A DNA stretch of 64,000 nt from JAEUJM01 sp041908445 (GCA_041908445.1 JAYRFK010000119.1:124001-188000); one strand, 5' to 3'; positions 8,883 through 17,346 are shown, counted from the first letter of the stretch. Program-made: numbers and translations. The notes: generated by a model not told the origin, from the letters alone.

Positions 8883-9823
8883 TCAGCGTCCTCCAGGGGG
8901 AGCTTCTCGACGGCACGGAGACGGGCGCTCTCGGCGCGCCGGTTGGCGGCCACCTCGGCCGCCGAGGGCTTCCACGCGCCCCGCTTGAGGAGGCGCACGG
9001 TGGGTCGCGCCCCGCAGGCGCAGGGCAGGGTGGGCGGGCAGGTGCAGTCGCCGGTGGCGGCCGAGCGGAAGGTCGCCTTGACGATGGTGTCCTCGCCCGA
9101 GTGGTAGGCCAGCACCGCAGCCCGGCCGGCCGGGCGCAGCAGGTCGATGGCCTGGTCGAGGGTGCCTTCGAGGATCTCGAGCTCGTCGTTGACGGCGATG
9201 CGGAGCGCCTGGAAGGCGCGGCGGGCGGGGTCGCCGCCCGTGCGGCGGGCGGCGGCGGGGAGGGCGTTGCGGACGATCTCGGCCAGCTCGTCGGTGCGCT
9301 CGATCGGGCGGGCGGCGACGATGGCACGGGCGATCGGGCGGGCGTAGCGCTCGCCACCGGCGTCGCGGAGCAGGTCGGCCAGGGCGACCTCGTCCCACCC
9401 GTTCACCACGTCGGCGACGGTGCGCTCCTGGGTGCGGTCCATGCGCATGTCGAGGGGGGCGTCCGAGCGGTAGCTGAAGCCGCGCTCCGGCCGGTCGAGC
9501 TGCGGCGAGCTGACGCCCAGGTCGCAGAGGACGCCGGAGACCTCGTCGACGCCGAGGTCCTGGACCGCCTCGGCCAGGTGGTCGAAGCGCGTGTGGCGCA
9601 GCGCCACCCGGTCGCCGAAGGGGGCGAGCCGGGCCGCGGTGGCGGCCAGGGCATCCTCGTCCCGGTCGAGGCCGAGGAGCGTGAGGTGGTCGTGGGCGCT
9701 GAGCAGGGCCTCGGCGTGGCCGCCGCCGCCGACGGTGGCGTCGACGAGCAGGCCCGCGGGGACCGGGGCGAAGAGCTCGACGATCTCGTCGACCATCACC
9801 GGGGTGTGGGCGAAGTCGCTCAT
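8879..9823 (-). CDS. rsmH: 16S rRNA (cytosine1402-N4)-methyltransferase RsmH
   Basis: RsmH (MraW) methylates N4 of C1402 of 16S rRNA using S-adenosylmethionine. The protein opens with the family hallmark HTPVMVDEIVELF, followed by the SAM-binding VDATVGGGGHAEALL, GVLCDLGVSSPQLD and FSYRSDAPLDMRMD, and ends with a lysine/arginine-rich tail. The ATG at 9823 (MSDFAHTPVM) is chosen over a GTG at 9838, giving 314 residues. It is the second gene of the dcw operon, overlapping ftsL. About 245 nt separate it from mraZ; I see no gene in that gap. Confidence 0.96.
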   Translation of the reverse strand: MSDFAHTPVMVDEIVELFAPVPAGLLVDATVGGGGHAEALLSAHDHLTLLGLDRDEDALAATAARLAPFGDRVALRHTRFDHLAEAVQDLGVDEVSGVLCDLGVSSPQLDRPERGFSYRSDAPLDMRMDRTQERTVADVVNGWDEVALADLLRDAGGERYARPIARAIVAARPIERTDELAEIVRNALPAAARRTGGDPARRAFQALRIAVNDELEILEGTLDQAIDLLRPAGRAAVLAYHSGEDTIVKATFRSAATGDCTCPPTLPCACGARPTVRLLKRGAWKPSAAEVAANRRAESARLRAVEKLPLEDAE

Positions 9824-10067
9824 GCGGGCGCCACCCACGGCGTCGTCACCACGGCGACGAGGCGGGCGGGCGCGGCGCCACCGCGCTCATCGGCTGCCCC
9901 CCGGCCAACGGGAGCACGTCGGGATTTCTCCCCGATCGGGCGGGATGGGAGACGGGCGGAGTAGGGGTCTGCCACCTCGTCGGCCGGGAGGCAGCGGATG
10001 AGCGCGATGGCCGCGCCCTGCTGCCGGAGGGAGGGATGGGTGTGGCGGCGGCTCGGGTGCACGGCGC

Positions 10068-10517
10068 TCACCGCTTCCGCATGGCGATCGCGTCGGCGAC
10101 CTTCGGGCGCACCTCGGCGCGGCGGGCCTTGAAGCGCGATGCCGGGAACACGTCGATGTGGTCCTTGTTGCCGGCCATGATCACGTCGGCGCCCCGGAGC
10201 TCGTCGGTCAGCAGCTCCTCGGGGATGACGATCCGGCCCTGGCCGTCGGGCTTCACGGGCTGGGCGGAGGCCCACAGGTAGTCGAGGGCGTCGTTGATGT
10301 CGGCGTCCTCGATGTCGCCCGCCTCGGCCCGGGACTGCAGGTCGACGGTGAGCTTCTCGACGAAGGCGTCGAAGGCGTCCTCGGGCCAGATGCTCAGCCG
10401 GTCGCCCATGTCGGTGATGAGGACGTGGTCGCTGGGCAGGCCGTCGCGGAGGCGGGACGGGAGCACGACGCGTCCCTTGTCGTCGAGCGAGCGCTCGAAC
10501 TGCCCCGCGAACTTCAC
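10068..10517 (-). CDS. mraZ: transcriptional regulator MraZ
   Basis: MraZ is a ring-forming AbrB-fold DNA-binding protein that controls its own dcw operon. The 149-residue protein has the two duplicated halves of the family: FERSLDDKGRVVLPSRLRDG near residue 8 and QPVKPDGQGRIVIPEELL near residue 85, each with the DxxGR motif that contacts DNA. The start is GTG at 10517 with a GGAG ribosome site 7 nt before it. It is first in the operon and sits downstream of a promoter with three TGG repeats at 10-nt spacing, the expected target for MraZ. Confidence 0.95.
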   Translation of the reverse strand: MKFAGQFERSLDDKGRVVLPSRLRDGLPSDHVLITDMGDRLSIWPEDAFDAFVEKLTVDLQSRAEAGDIEDADINDALDYLWASAQPVKPDGQGRIVIPEELLTDELRGADVIMAGNKDHIDVFPASRFKARRAEVRPKVADAIAMRKR

Positions 10518-10528
10518 GATCGGTCTCC

Positions 10529-10549
10529 GGTGGTGGTGGTGGTGGTGGT
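10529..10549. repeat. (GGT)7 trinucleotide repeat in mraZ leader
   Basis: Seven GGT units in a row, read as (ACC)7 in the mraZ leader RNA, immediately upstream of its GGAG ribosome site. It could vary in length by slippage; no function is known. Confidence 0.7.
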
Positions 10550-10567
10550 GGGTCCCTCACCGCCGCG

Positions 10568-10587
10568 CGCCGACCCGTGGGTCGGCG
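10568..10587 (-). promoter_or_regulatory. palindrome in the mraZ 5' leader
   Basis: CGCCGACCC-GT-GGGTCGGCG is a perfect 9-bp inverted repeat lying between the mraZ promoter and its start. In RNA it would fold with a four-base loop. It might be an attenuator or an additional protein site; it has no U tract, so it is not a classic terminator. Confidence 0.45.
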
Positions 10588-10600
10588 TGGGCGATAGGTG

Positions 10601-10623
10601 CCACTATCGACCACTTCTCCCCA
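10601..10623 (-). promoter_or_regulatory. predicted MraZ operator (three TGG repeats)
   Basis: Three TGG triplets begin at 10623, 10613 and 10603 on the minus strand, exactly 10 nt apart (TGGGGAGAAG, TGGTCGATAG, TGGCACC). Known MraZ sites are direct TGGG-type repeats at about one helical turn. The repeats cover the spacer and -10 of the mraZ promoter, so binding would repress the operon. Confidence 0.7.
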
Positions 10624-10631
10624 AACGTCAA
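10603..10631 (-). promoter_or_regulatory. promoter of the dcw operon (mraZ)
   Basis: On the minus strand TTGACG (10626-10631) and GATAGT (10603-10608) are 17 nt apart, a near-consensus sigma-70/SigA promoter and the clearest -35/-10 pair in this region. It would start an RNA with a leader of about 80 nt before mraZ. Confidence 0.75.
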
Positions 10632-10691
10632 CATTTTCTGCCTCAGAGTGGTTTTTTCACCCTGCAGAGGCTCGATCGTGGGTTTTCCTGG

Positions 10692-11456
10692 TCAGCGCCT
10701 CCCCTCGATGGTCGTGAGCAGGGCCGCGGCCAGCGGGCCCAGCCGATCCCTGCCCACGCCGGTGGCCACATCGGCCAGGGCCGCGGCGCCCTCCGCCCGT
10801 TCGGCGGGGTCGAGGGCGAGGACGTCGAGCAGCGGCCGCGGGTCCCAGTCCGCCAGCACGAGGCACTGGAAGCGGGCACCGGCCCGGGTGCGGCGCTGCG
10901 AGAGCCCCACCACCTTGCGGCCACCGATGGTGACCTCGCCCGACCCGAGCCCGGCGAAGCACACCCGGGAGGACCACTCGGTGCGCACCGGCGGGCCCTC
11001 GTGGACCTCGGCGTCGATGCCGACCGCGGCGAGGGCGTCGACCCAGACCTCCCCCAACCAGCGGAACGAACGGCTCACGTCGTCGTCCCAGTAGGGGTCG
11101 GTCGCGGGCAGCAGGACGTCGAGCCAGCGCATCTCCCCCGGCACCAGCAGGACGGCGCCGCCGCCGCTGCGGCGGCGGACCACCTCGAGGCCGGCGGCCT
11201 CGGCGCGGGCGACGTCGACGGCGTCGGGCGCCTGCGCGCTGCCGAGGGCCACCGCCGGCGTCGTGGCCCCCATGACCCAGACCGAGCGCTTCACGACCTC
11301 CGGGAGGGCCAGGCCGTGCAGGAAGGCGGGCGAGCCGAGCCGATGCTCGATGCGCCACCGGCCCTTGCGACGGGCCTTGCGCTCCTTCTTGGCCTGCTTG
11401 AGTGCCTTGCGGGCGGCCCGCTCAGCCGCGTCCTCGGCCGGGGAGCGCTCGGCCAC
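10692..11456 (-). CDS. lipoate--protein ligase A-like protein
   Basis: The 254-residue protein belongs to the biotin/lipoate protein ligase fold. It shows RRRSGGGAVLLVPGEM near residue 93, the lipoyl-adenylate RRxGGG motif of LplA, and GGRKVVGLSQRRTRAGARFQ near residue 180, with a conserved Lys. The first 40 residues are Lys/Arg/Ala-rich and precede the fold. It may attach lipoyl or octanoyl groups to dehydrogenase E2 or GcvH, but substrate cannot be told from sequence. It starts 13 nt after the 84-codon gene upstream, so they share a transcript. Confidence 0.8.
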   Translation of the reverse strand: MAERSPAEDAAERAARKALKQAKKERKARRKGRWRIEHRLGSPAFLHGLALPEVVKRSVWVMGATTPAVALGSAQAPDAVDVARAEAAGLEVVRRRSGGGAVLLVPGEMRWLDVLLPATDPYWDDDVSRSFRWLGEVWVDALAAVGIDAEVHEGPPVRTEWSSRVCFAGLGSGEVTIGGRKVVGLSQRRTRAGARFQCLVLADWDPRPLLDVLALDPAERAEGAAALADVATGVGRDRLGPLAAALLTTIEGRR

Positions 11457-11469
11457 CGTCCGACCGCCC

Positions 11470-11724
11470 TCAGCCGCCGGCGACGCGGGGCCAGGCGCGG
11501 CACCAGTGCAGGTAGGTGATCAGATCCGCGACCTCGGGGTCGCGCTCGGGATCGCCGTAGGCGGTGACCAGGCGGAAGCGCAGGTACTCCTCGTCGGGCA
11601 GCGGCAGCAGGGGCCAGCGGTGCCACCAGCCGGGTCGGGCCAGGCGAAGGAGCTGGCCGAGTGCCGTGGCCCACAGCCGGGGTCGAGCCAGCACCGCCAG
11701 CGTCGCGCGCAGCCCCCAGCTCAT
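11470..11724 (-). CDS. conserved actinobacterial small protein, function unknown
   Basis: An 84-residue protein of a type I recognise as widespread in actinobacteria without known function. Its N-terminal half is basic and Trp/Leu-rich (RPGWWHRWPLLPLPDEEYLRF), its C-terminal half carries RLVTAYGDP and ends YLHWCRAWP. No signal peptide or clear membrane helix. The ATG at 11724 lies 7 nt after TAGGTT, so a leaderless mRNA is likely; that hexamer overlaps the stop codon of the ROK gene upstream. It is cotranscribed with the lipoate ligase-like gene. Confidence 0.75.
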   Translation of the reverse strand: MSWGLRATLAVLARPRLWATALGQLLRLARPGWWHRWPLLPLPDEEYLRFRLVTAYGDPERDPEVADLITYLHWCRAWPRVAGG

Positions 11725-11731
11725 CGGGGCC

Positions 11732-11737
11732 AACCTA
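11732..11737 (-). promoter_or_regulatory. -10 element (TAGGTT) for the 84-codon gene
   Basis: TAGGTT ends 7 nt before the ATG at 11724. Its TAG (11735-11737) is also the stop codon of the upstream ROK kinase gene. Confidence 0.55.
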
Positions 11738-12682
11738 CCGGTCGCCGGGCGCGGCCCCGACGGTGCCCGCCGACGCCTCCGGTGGCGAGATCGCCGGCGC
11801 GGCGAGGATCGGGTGCCCCAACCCGGCCCGCGCCACCGCGGCGGCGCCGACCAGCGGCCCGTCCGCGCCGAGCCCGGCCGGCCGGATCCGGGCCCCGGCG
11901 GAGAAGGCGAGGCGGGCGCACCGGTCGAGCTCGTCCTGGGCGGGCCCGAAGAAGTCGTCGCCGAAGCCCAGCGCGACCGAGCCGGCGACCACGGCGAGGC
12001 GGAGGTCGAGCAGGTTCGCGACCGACGCCACGGTGCGCCCGACCAGCCGCCCCGTGCGCTCGCGCACCTCGGGCGTCGCCTCGGCGGCGGGGCGGCCGGT
12101 GACGGCGGCGATGGCGGTCCCCGAGGCCTCGGCCTCCAGGCACCCCCGGGCGCCGCAGCCGCACACCCGCCCCCCAGGCTCGACGATGACGTGGCCGATG
12201 TGGCCCGCGTTGCCCTGGGCCCCCTCCAGCAGTCGGCCGTCGAGCACGATCCCCCCGCCGACGCCGGTCGACACGACCATGGCCAGGAAGTCCCGCTCCC
12301 CCGCTGCCGCACCGATCCAGCCCTCGCCGAGGGCCAGCGCCTTGGCGTCGTTGTCGACGAAGGTGGGCAGCCCGGTGCGCTCGGCCAGGCGCGCCCGCAG
12401 GGGGAACCCCCGCCACCCGGCGATGTTCAGGGGGCTGACGGTCGCCCCACCCCGCTCCATCGGGCCGCCGCTGCCCACGCCGCACGCCGCGGGCGGGTCG
12501 CCCTCGGCCGCCGCGAGCGCCAGCACCTCGTCGACCAGCGCCGCCAGGGGGGCGAACACCGCCTCGGCGTCGGCGACCGCCGGGGTGGGCGCCCGGCGGG
12601 CATGGCGCAGGGCGCCGTCGGGCGACACCAGCCCGGCGGCCATCTTGGTGCCGCCCACGTCGACCGCGAGCACGGTGGTCAC
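11735..12682 (-). CDS. ROK family sugar kinase (glucokinase-like)
   Basis: ROK proteins phosphorylate glucose or related sugars, or act as repressors. This 315-residue protein has the ATP site AVDVGGTKMAAGLV at the N-terminus, catalytic Asp in FVDNDAKALALGE, the GNAGHIGHVIVEPGG segment with a metal-binding His, and the zinc motif CGCGARGCLEAEASG. No N-terminal helix-turn-helix is present, so a kinase is more likely than a repressor. I chose GTG 12682, 7 nt after CACAAT, over ATG 12691 (three residues longer). It is divergent from moxR with only 39 nt between starts. Confidence 0.85.
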   Translation of the reverse strand: MTTVLAVDVGGTKMAAGLVSPDGALRHARRAPTPAVADAEAVFAPLAALVDEVLALAAAEGDPPAACGVGSGGPMERGGATVSPLNIAGWRGFPLRARLAERTGLPTFVDNDAKALALGEGWIGAAAGERDFLAMVVSTGVGGGIVLDGRLLEGAQGNAGHIGHVIVEPGGRVCGCGARGCLEAEASGTAIAAVTGRPAAEATPEVRERTGRLVGRTVASVANLLDLRLAVVAGSVALGFGDDFFGPAQDELDRCARLAFSAGARIRPAGLGADGPLVGAAAVARAGLGHPILAAPAISPPEASAGTVGAAPGDR

Positions 12683-12689
12683 GCCCCCC

Positions 12690-12695
12690 ATTGTG
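12690..12695 (-). promoter_or_regulatory. -10-like element (CACAAT) for the ROK gene
   Basis: CACAAT lies 7 nt before the GTG at 12682 and would give a leaderless mRNA. It overlaps the alternative ATG at 12691. Confidence 0.4.
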
Positions 12696-12708
12696 CGCGC
12701 GGCCCCTC

Positions 12709-12714
12709 TAGGCT
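12709..12714 (+). promoter_or_regulatory. -10 element (TAGGCT) for moxR operon
   Basis: TAGGCT ends 7 nt before the ATG at 12722. The opposite-facing ROK -10 is only 14 nt away, so the two polymerases would compete. Confidence 0.55.
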
Positions 12715-12721
12715 CGACCGG

Positions 12722-13708
12722 ATGGCGCTGCGTGAGCCGGAGCCGCAGGCAGACGTCTTCGCCCGCGTCCAGGCCAACATCGAGCAGGTCATCCAGGGCA
12801 AGAGCGGCGTGGTCCGCCAACTGCTGCTGTGCCTCGTGGCCGAGGGGCACCTCCTGCTCGAGGACGTGCCCGGCGTCGGCAAGACCAGCCTGGCCAAGGC
12901 CCTCGCCGCCTCCCTCGACTGCACGTTCGGCCGGGTGCAGTTCACGCCCGACCTGCTGCCGTCCGACCTCGTCGGCGTCAACGTGTGGAGCCGGGCCGAG
13001 GGCCGCTTCGAGTTCCGGCCGGGCCCGATCTTCGCCGGCATCGTCCTCGGCGACGAGATCAACCGGGCCTCGCCCAAGACCCAGTCGGCCCTCCTCGAGG
13101 CCATGGGCGAGCGCCAGGTCACCGTCGACGGCGTCACCTATCCCATGGCGCCGCCGTTCATGGTGATCGCCACCCAGAACCCGGTCGAGCACGAGGGCAC
13201 CTATCCCCTGCCCGAGAGCCAGCTCGACCGCTTCCTCATGCGCCTGTCGGTGGGCTACCCCTCCAGGGAGGCCGAGATGGAGGTCCTCGAGGCCCACGGC
13301 GACCACGACCCCCTCGAGGGCCTGGCCGCGGTGGCCGGCACCGAGGACATCGCCGCCCTGGCCGCCGCCGCCCGCGAGGTGCACGTGGCGCCGGCGCTGC
13401 GGGAGTACCTGGTCGACCTGGCCGATGCCTCCCGCCACCACCCCCACCTCGCCCTCGGCATGTCCCCCCGGGCGGCGCTGGGGCTCCAGCGGGTCGCCCG
13501 GGCCCGGGCCGCCGCCGGAGGCCGGGCCTTCGTCGTCCCCGACGACGTGAAGGCGCTGGCCCACCCCGTGCTCGACCACCGCCTCCTGCTCACCCCCGAG
13601 GCGCAGCTCCAGGGCTACTCGGCAGCCGACGCGGTCGAGGACCTGCTGCGCACCGTGCCCATCCCGAGCGGGCGCGGCGACCGGGCCGACCGGGGCGACC
13701 GGGGCTAG
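12722..13708 (+). CDS. MoxR family AAA+ ATPase
   Basis: MoxR ATPases act as chaperones for partner proteins, often of the VWA/DUF58 type encoded next to them. The 328-residue protein has Walker A EDVPGVGKTSLAKAL (47-61), Walker B GIVLGDEINRASPKTQSALL, sensor 1 VIATQNPVEHEGTYPLPES and the arginine-finger region LDRFLMR, all highly typical. The last 20 residues are a (GDRADR)-like charged tail. The ATG at 12722 has no Shine-Dalgarno but lies 7 nt after TAGGCT. The DUF58 gene follows after 9 nt and a transglutaminase gene after that: the standard three-gene set. Confidence 0.93.
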   Translation: MALREPEPQADVFARVQANIEQVIQGKSGVVRQLLLCLVAEGHLLLEDVPGVGKTSLAKALAASLDCTFGRVQFTPDLLPSDLVGVNVWSRAEGRFEFRPGPIFAGIVLGDEINRASPKTQSALLEAMGERQVTVDGVTYPMAPPFMVIATQNPVEHEGTYPLPESQLDRFLMRLSVGYPSREAEMEVLEAHGDHDPLEGLAAVAGTEDIAALAAAAREVHVAPALREYLVDLADASRHHPHLALGMSPRAALGLQRVARARAAAGGRAFVVPDDVKALAHPVLDHRLLLTPEAQLQGYSAADAVEDLLRTVPIPSGRGDRADRGDRG

Positions 13709-13717
13709 GCGGGCCAC

Positions 13718-15028
13718 GTGCTCACCCGCACCGGCTGGCTCGCCGCCGGCGGGGCGGTCGCGCTGCTGGCCGCCGGCCGGCTCTTCGCCCTCGACGAGGC
13801 CTTCGTGGCCGGCGCGACCATCGGCGTCCTCGTCGTGCTCGCGGCCGTGGGCGTGGCCCTCGTCCGGGTGCGCATCGACGTGGCCCGCGACCTGCACCCG
13901 GCCCGGGTGCACGCCGGCGCGTCGAGCAGCGTGGTCCTGGAGGTCCGCAACCGGGGACGGCGTCGGACGCCGGTGCTCCACCTCGTCGACCGGGTGGCGG
14001 GCACCAGGGGCGCCCGGCTGGCGGTGGCGCCGCTCGAGCGCGAGGCGGCCACCGGTGCCGCCTACGAGCTGCCGACCGAGCGGCGGGGCCTGCTCGCGGT
14101 CGGCCCCCTCGAGGTGGTGGTCACCGACCCGTTCGGCCTCGCCCAGGCCCGGGTGCCCGCCGCCGGCGTGTCCGAGCTCACCGTCTACCCGGCGGTCGAC
14201 GACGTGGCGCCGGTGCCCCTGTCGTCGGGCACCGACCCCCACGCCGGCCGGGACCAGCGCCACCGCCTCAGCCCCGCCGGCGAGGAGTTCTTCGCCCTGC
14301 GCGAGTACGTCGTCGGCGACGACCTGCGCCGGGTGCACTGGGCGTCGACCGCCCGCCGGGACCAGCTCATGGTCCGCCAGGACGAGCTGCCGTGGCAGGG
14401 GCGCGCCACGATCTTCCTCGACAACCGGGCCGGCTACCGACCCGACGAGGCCCTCGAGCCCGCCGTGCGGGCGGCCGCCTCGCTCGTCCACGCCGGCCGG
14501 CGCCACCACCAGCAGGTGCGCCTCGTGACCGCGGACGGCGAGGACTCCGGGTTCGCCGCGTCCCACGCCCAGGTGGAGGGGGTGTTCGAGCGGCTCGCCG
14601 TGGTGGGGACGACGCCGGCGCACGACCTGCGGGTGGCGCTCGACCGGCTGGGTCGCCGGTGCGGCGGGACCCTCGTGCTGCTGCTGCCCGCCGACGTGGT
14701 GCCCGAGGACGTCGCCCGGCTGCGGCGCCTGAGCACCCGCTACGGCCGGGTGATCGTGGTCCTGTTCGAGCCGTCCTGCTGGGACCCGGGGGCGGCGGCC
14801 CCGTCGCGTCCCCACCTGGGCCAGGTCGTCCGCGTCACCGCCGCCCACCCCTTCCCCGTCGCCTGGTCGGCCCACCTCTCCCCCGTGCCGGGTGGCGCCG
14901 CCGGCCGCCGCGGGACCGGCGCGACCCGGGCGCCCGGCGCGCCCGGTTCACCCGGCGCGCCCGGACGGGTCGGGACCACCGGCGCCCGCACCGAGGCGAC
15001 CCCCGACGTCGAGGTGCCGGCGCCGTGA
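13718..15028 (+). CDS. DUF58 domain membrane protein (MoxR partner)
   Basis: A 436-residue protein with two N-terminal membrane helices (about 5-45), a beta-rich segment, and a DUF58/vWA-like domain carrying the hallmark EEFFALREYVVGDDLRRVHW near residue 190 followed by ASTARRDQLMVRQDE. Such proteins are thought to be clients of the MoxR ATPase encoded just upstream. The C-terminal 50 residues are Gly/Ala/Pro-rich (repeated GAPGSPGAPG). The start is GTG at 13718. Its stop overlaps the transglutaminase start (GTGA), so the pair is coupled. Exact role unknown. Confidence 0.88.
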   Translation: MLTRTGWLAAGGAVALLAAGRLFALDEAFVAGATIGVLVVLAAVGVALVRVRIDVARDLHPARVHAGASSSVVLEVRNRGRRRTPVLHLVDRVAGTRGARLAVAPLEREAATGAAYELPTERRGLLAVGPLEVVVTDPFGLAQARVPAAGVSELTVYPAVDDVAPVPLSSGTDPHAGRDQRHRLSPAGEEFFALREYVVGDDLRRVHWASTARRDQLMVRQDELPWQGRATIFLDNRAGYRPDEALEPAVRAAASLVHAGRRHHQQVRLVTADGEDSGFAASHAQVEGVFERLAVVGTTPAHDLRVALDRLGRRCGGTLVLLLPADVVPEDVARLRRLSTRYGRVIVVLFEPSCWDPGAAAPSRPHLGQVVRVTAAHPFPVAWSAHLSPVPGGAAGRRGTGATRAPGAPGSPGAPGRVGTTGARTEATPDVEVPAP

Positions 15029-17283
15029 CCGGCACCGCCCGCCGCGCCCGCCTCCGGGTGCCCGCCGAGGCCGCCCTCGTGGCGGTGACGCTCGCCGCCC
15101 TCGTCGGCCTGCACCCCCTGTTCGTGGGCTGGTCCTACCTCCCCCGCCTCGTGATCGTGGCCCTGGCCGCCCACGCCACGGTGATCGCCGTGCGCCTCCT
15201 CGGCGGCCGCCTCGTGGTGGCCGGCCTGGCGGCGAGCGCCGCCTTCGTCCTCACGACCACGTGGATCTTCGAGGCGTCGACCACCTGGTACGGGCTGCCC
15301 ACCGCGGCCACGTGGCACGCCGCGTCGGACGACCTCGCCCGCGGGTGGACGTCCTTCCAGGAGGTCGTCGCCCCGACGCCGGCGAGCACCGGCTTCCTCC
15401 TCGCCACCGCGGTGGCGGTGTGGCTCGCGGCCTTCATCGCCGACTGGGCGGCGTTCCGCCTGTCGGCGCCGTTCGAGGCCATCGTGCCCACGGCCGGCCT
15501 CGTGGCCTTCGCCGCGGTGCTCGGCGGCGAGGACCACGCCGTCACCGGCACCATCGCCTACCTGGCCACCGCCCTGGCCTTCCTCCTCCTGCACCGCGCC
15601 CACCGCCAGGAGACCACCGTGCGGTGGGTCGCCACCGGCACGGGCCGCGGGGTGCGCGCCCTCGTCGGCGTGGGCGCGGCGCTGGCGGTGGCCGCGCTGG
15701 TCGCCGGCGTGCTGGTGGCCCCGCGCCTGCCCGGTGCCGACGAGCCCGGGCTCATCAGCCTCGACGGCCGCGGCCCGGGCGGTGGCTCCCGGGTGACGCT
15801 GAGCCCCCTGGTCGACATCCGCTCCCGCCTGCTCGACCAGCGCCGCACCGAGGTCTTCACCGTCCGGTCGGCGGTGCCCTCCTACTGGCGCATGACCTCG
15901 CTCGACCGCTTCGACGGCGAGCTGTGGTCCTCCGGCGGCACCTTCGAGGAGGCCGACGGCAGCCTGCCCAACGGCCTCGCCCCCGAGCGTCGCTCGGTGC
16001 AGGTGGCGCAGGAGTTCCACATCGAGGCGTTGTCGGCCATCTGGCTGCCGGCCGCGTTCGAGCCGTCGTCGGTCGACGCCCGCGGCCTCGAGGTGCGGTG
16101 GGAGCCGGCCTCGTCGACCCTGATCGTCGACCGGGACCGGGCCACCTCCGACGGCACGACCTACCGGGTGGTGTCGTCGCTCCCCCAGCTCGACCCTGCG
16201 GAGCTGCGGTCGGCGCCGTCGGCCCCCGAGGACCTGCTCGCCCACTACACCGCCCTGCCCGACGGCTTCAGCCCGGGCGCGGTCGCCACCGCCCAGCGGG
16301 TCGTCGCCCGCGCCACCACCGACTACGACCGCGCCCGGGCCCTGCAGGACTGGTTCCGGGACCGCTTCGAGTACCGCACCGACATCCCCGCTGGCCACGG
16401 CGAGAGCGCCATCGACGCCTTCCTCGCCCGCCGGGCCGGCTTCTGCGAGCAGTTCGCCGGCGCCTACGCGGCCATGGCCCGCAGCCTCGGCCTCCCGGCT
16501 CGGGTGGCGGTGGGCTTCACGCCGGGCGAGCGCAACGCCGCCGACCTCGACGAGTGGATCGTGCGGGGCGAGAACGCCCACGCTTGGCCCGAGGTCTACC
16601 TGAGCGGGTTCGGTTGGGTGGCGTTCGAGCCGACCCCCGGGCGGGGCGCCCCGAACGCCGAGTCCTACACCGGGGTGCGCCCCGACCAGGCCACCTCGAG
16701 CGGCGACGAGATCACGCTGCAGTCCTCGGCCACCCCCGCCACCACGGTGCCCCCGGCCACGGTCGCCCGCCCGGTGCCGAGCGCCGAGCCGACCGGGCCC
16801 GCCGACACGGGTGGCGACACGACGGGGTCGCCGTGGCCCGGCCGCCTCGCGCTCGGCGCCTTCCTGGTGCTCGCCGCGGCGGCGCTCTACGTGCTCGCCG
16901 TGGCGACCGCGCTGGGGGTGCGGCGGCTCCGCTGGCGGGCCCGGGCCCGACGAGGCCCCGACGAGCGCACGCGCGTCGCGTGGCTCGAGGCCAACGACGC
17001 CCTCGCCGTCACCGGCCTGGCCCCCGAGCCCGCTGAGACCCCCCTCGAGTTCGCGGCGAGGGCCGGGGCCCGCGTCGAGACCGGTCGGGAGGCCCACCGT
17101 GCGCTCGCCCTCGCCACCACCGCCGCGGACTACGCCGACGGCGGGGTCAGCGCCGACGACGCGGCGCAGGCCGAGGCCCACGCCCGCACCGTGGTGGACG
17201 GGGTGCGCCGGCGCACGCCGTGGCGGCAGCGGGCGGCGCGCCGACTCGGGCTCGACCGGCGACGCGACCGGTCCGCCGGCTGA
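15025..17283 (+). CDS. TgpA-like transglutaminase membrane protein
   Basis: A 752-residue protein: about six N-terminal membrane helices (TgpA N-domain), an extracytoplasmic region, a transglutaminase core, another helix (about 610-635) and a DUF4129-like cytoplasmic tail (LEANDALAVTGL). Cys474 in RAGFCEQFAGAYAAMA and His519 in GENAHAWPEV are the nucleophile and base; the third position reads GWVAFEPTPG, with Glu where many relatives have Asp. Function is unproven, but genes of this kind follow moxR-DUF58 in many actinobacteria and may act on surface proteins or peptidoglycan. GTG 15025 is fixed by the overlap with the DUF58 stop. Confidence 0.88.
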   Translation: MTGTARRARLRVPAEAALVAVTLAALVGLHPLFVGWSYLPRLVIVALAAHATVIAVRLLGGRLVVAGLAASAAFVLTTTWIFEASTTWYGLPTAATWHAASDDLARGWTSFQEVVAPTPASTGFLLATAVAVWLAAFIADWAAFRLSAPFEAIVPTAGLVAFAAVLGGEDHAVTGTIAYLATALAFLLLHRAHRQETTVRWVATGTGRGVRALVGVGAALAVAALVAGVLVAPRLPGADEPGLISLDGRGPGGGSRVTLSPLVDIRSRLLDQRRTEVFTVRSAVPSYWRMTSLDRFDGELWSSGGTFEEADGSLPNGLAPERRSVQVAQEFHIEALSAIWLPAAFEPSSVDARGLEVRWEPASSTLIVDRDRATSDGTTYRVVSSLPQLDPAELRSAPSAPEDLLAHYTALPDGFSPGAVATAQRVVARATTDYDRARALQDWFRDRFEYRTDIPAGHGESAIDAFLARRAGFCEQFAGAYAAMARSLGLPARVAVGFTPGERNAADLDEWIVRGENAHAWPEVYLSGFGWVAFEPTPGRGAPNAESYTGVRPDQATSSGDEITLQSSATPATTVPPATVARPVPSAEPTGPADTGGDTTGSPWPGRLALGAFLVLAAAALYVLAVATALGVRRLRWRARARRGPDERTRVAWLEANDALAVTGLAPEPAETPLEFAARAGARVETGREAHRALALATTAADYADGGVSADDAAQAEAHARTVVDGVRRRTPWRQRAARRLGLDRRRDRSAG

Positions 17284-17346
17284 TCTGCTGGGCGCTCGAC
17301 GACTCGGGCGCCGGCGCGGCGAGCGGCGCTCGGGCGCCGGCGGCGC

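Noticed and set aside
6331..9357. A 1008-codon version of FtsI
   Set aside because: The extra N-terminal part overlaps ftsL and rsmH in another frame; the GTGA junction at 8352 is the natural start.
11735..14875. A 1046-codon minus-strand frame
   Set aside because: Its first 730 codons lie antisense to moxR and the DUF58 gene and have no motif; the ROK kinase alone accounts for the end.
12829..17283. A 1484-codon plus-strand frame
   Set aside because: Only the part from GTG 15025 is a real protein (transglutaminase). Upstream it lies over moxR and the DUF58 gene in the wrong frame, with Arg/Pro/Gly-rich composition.
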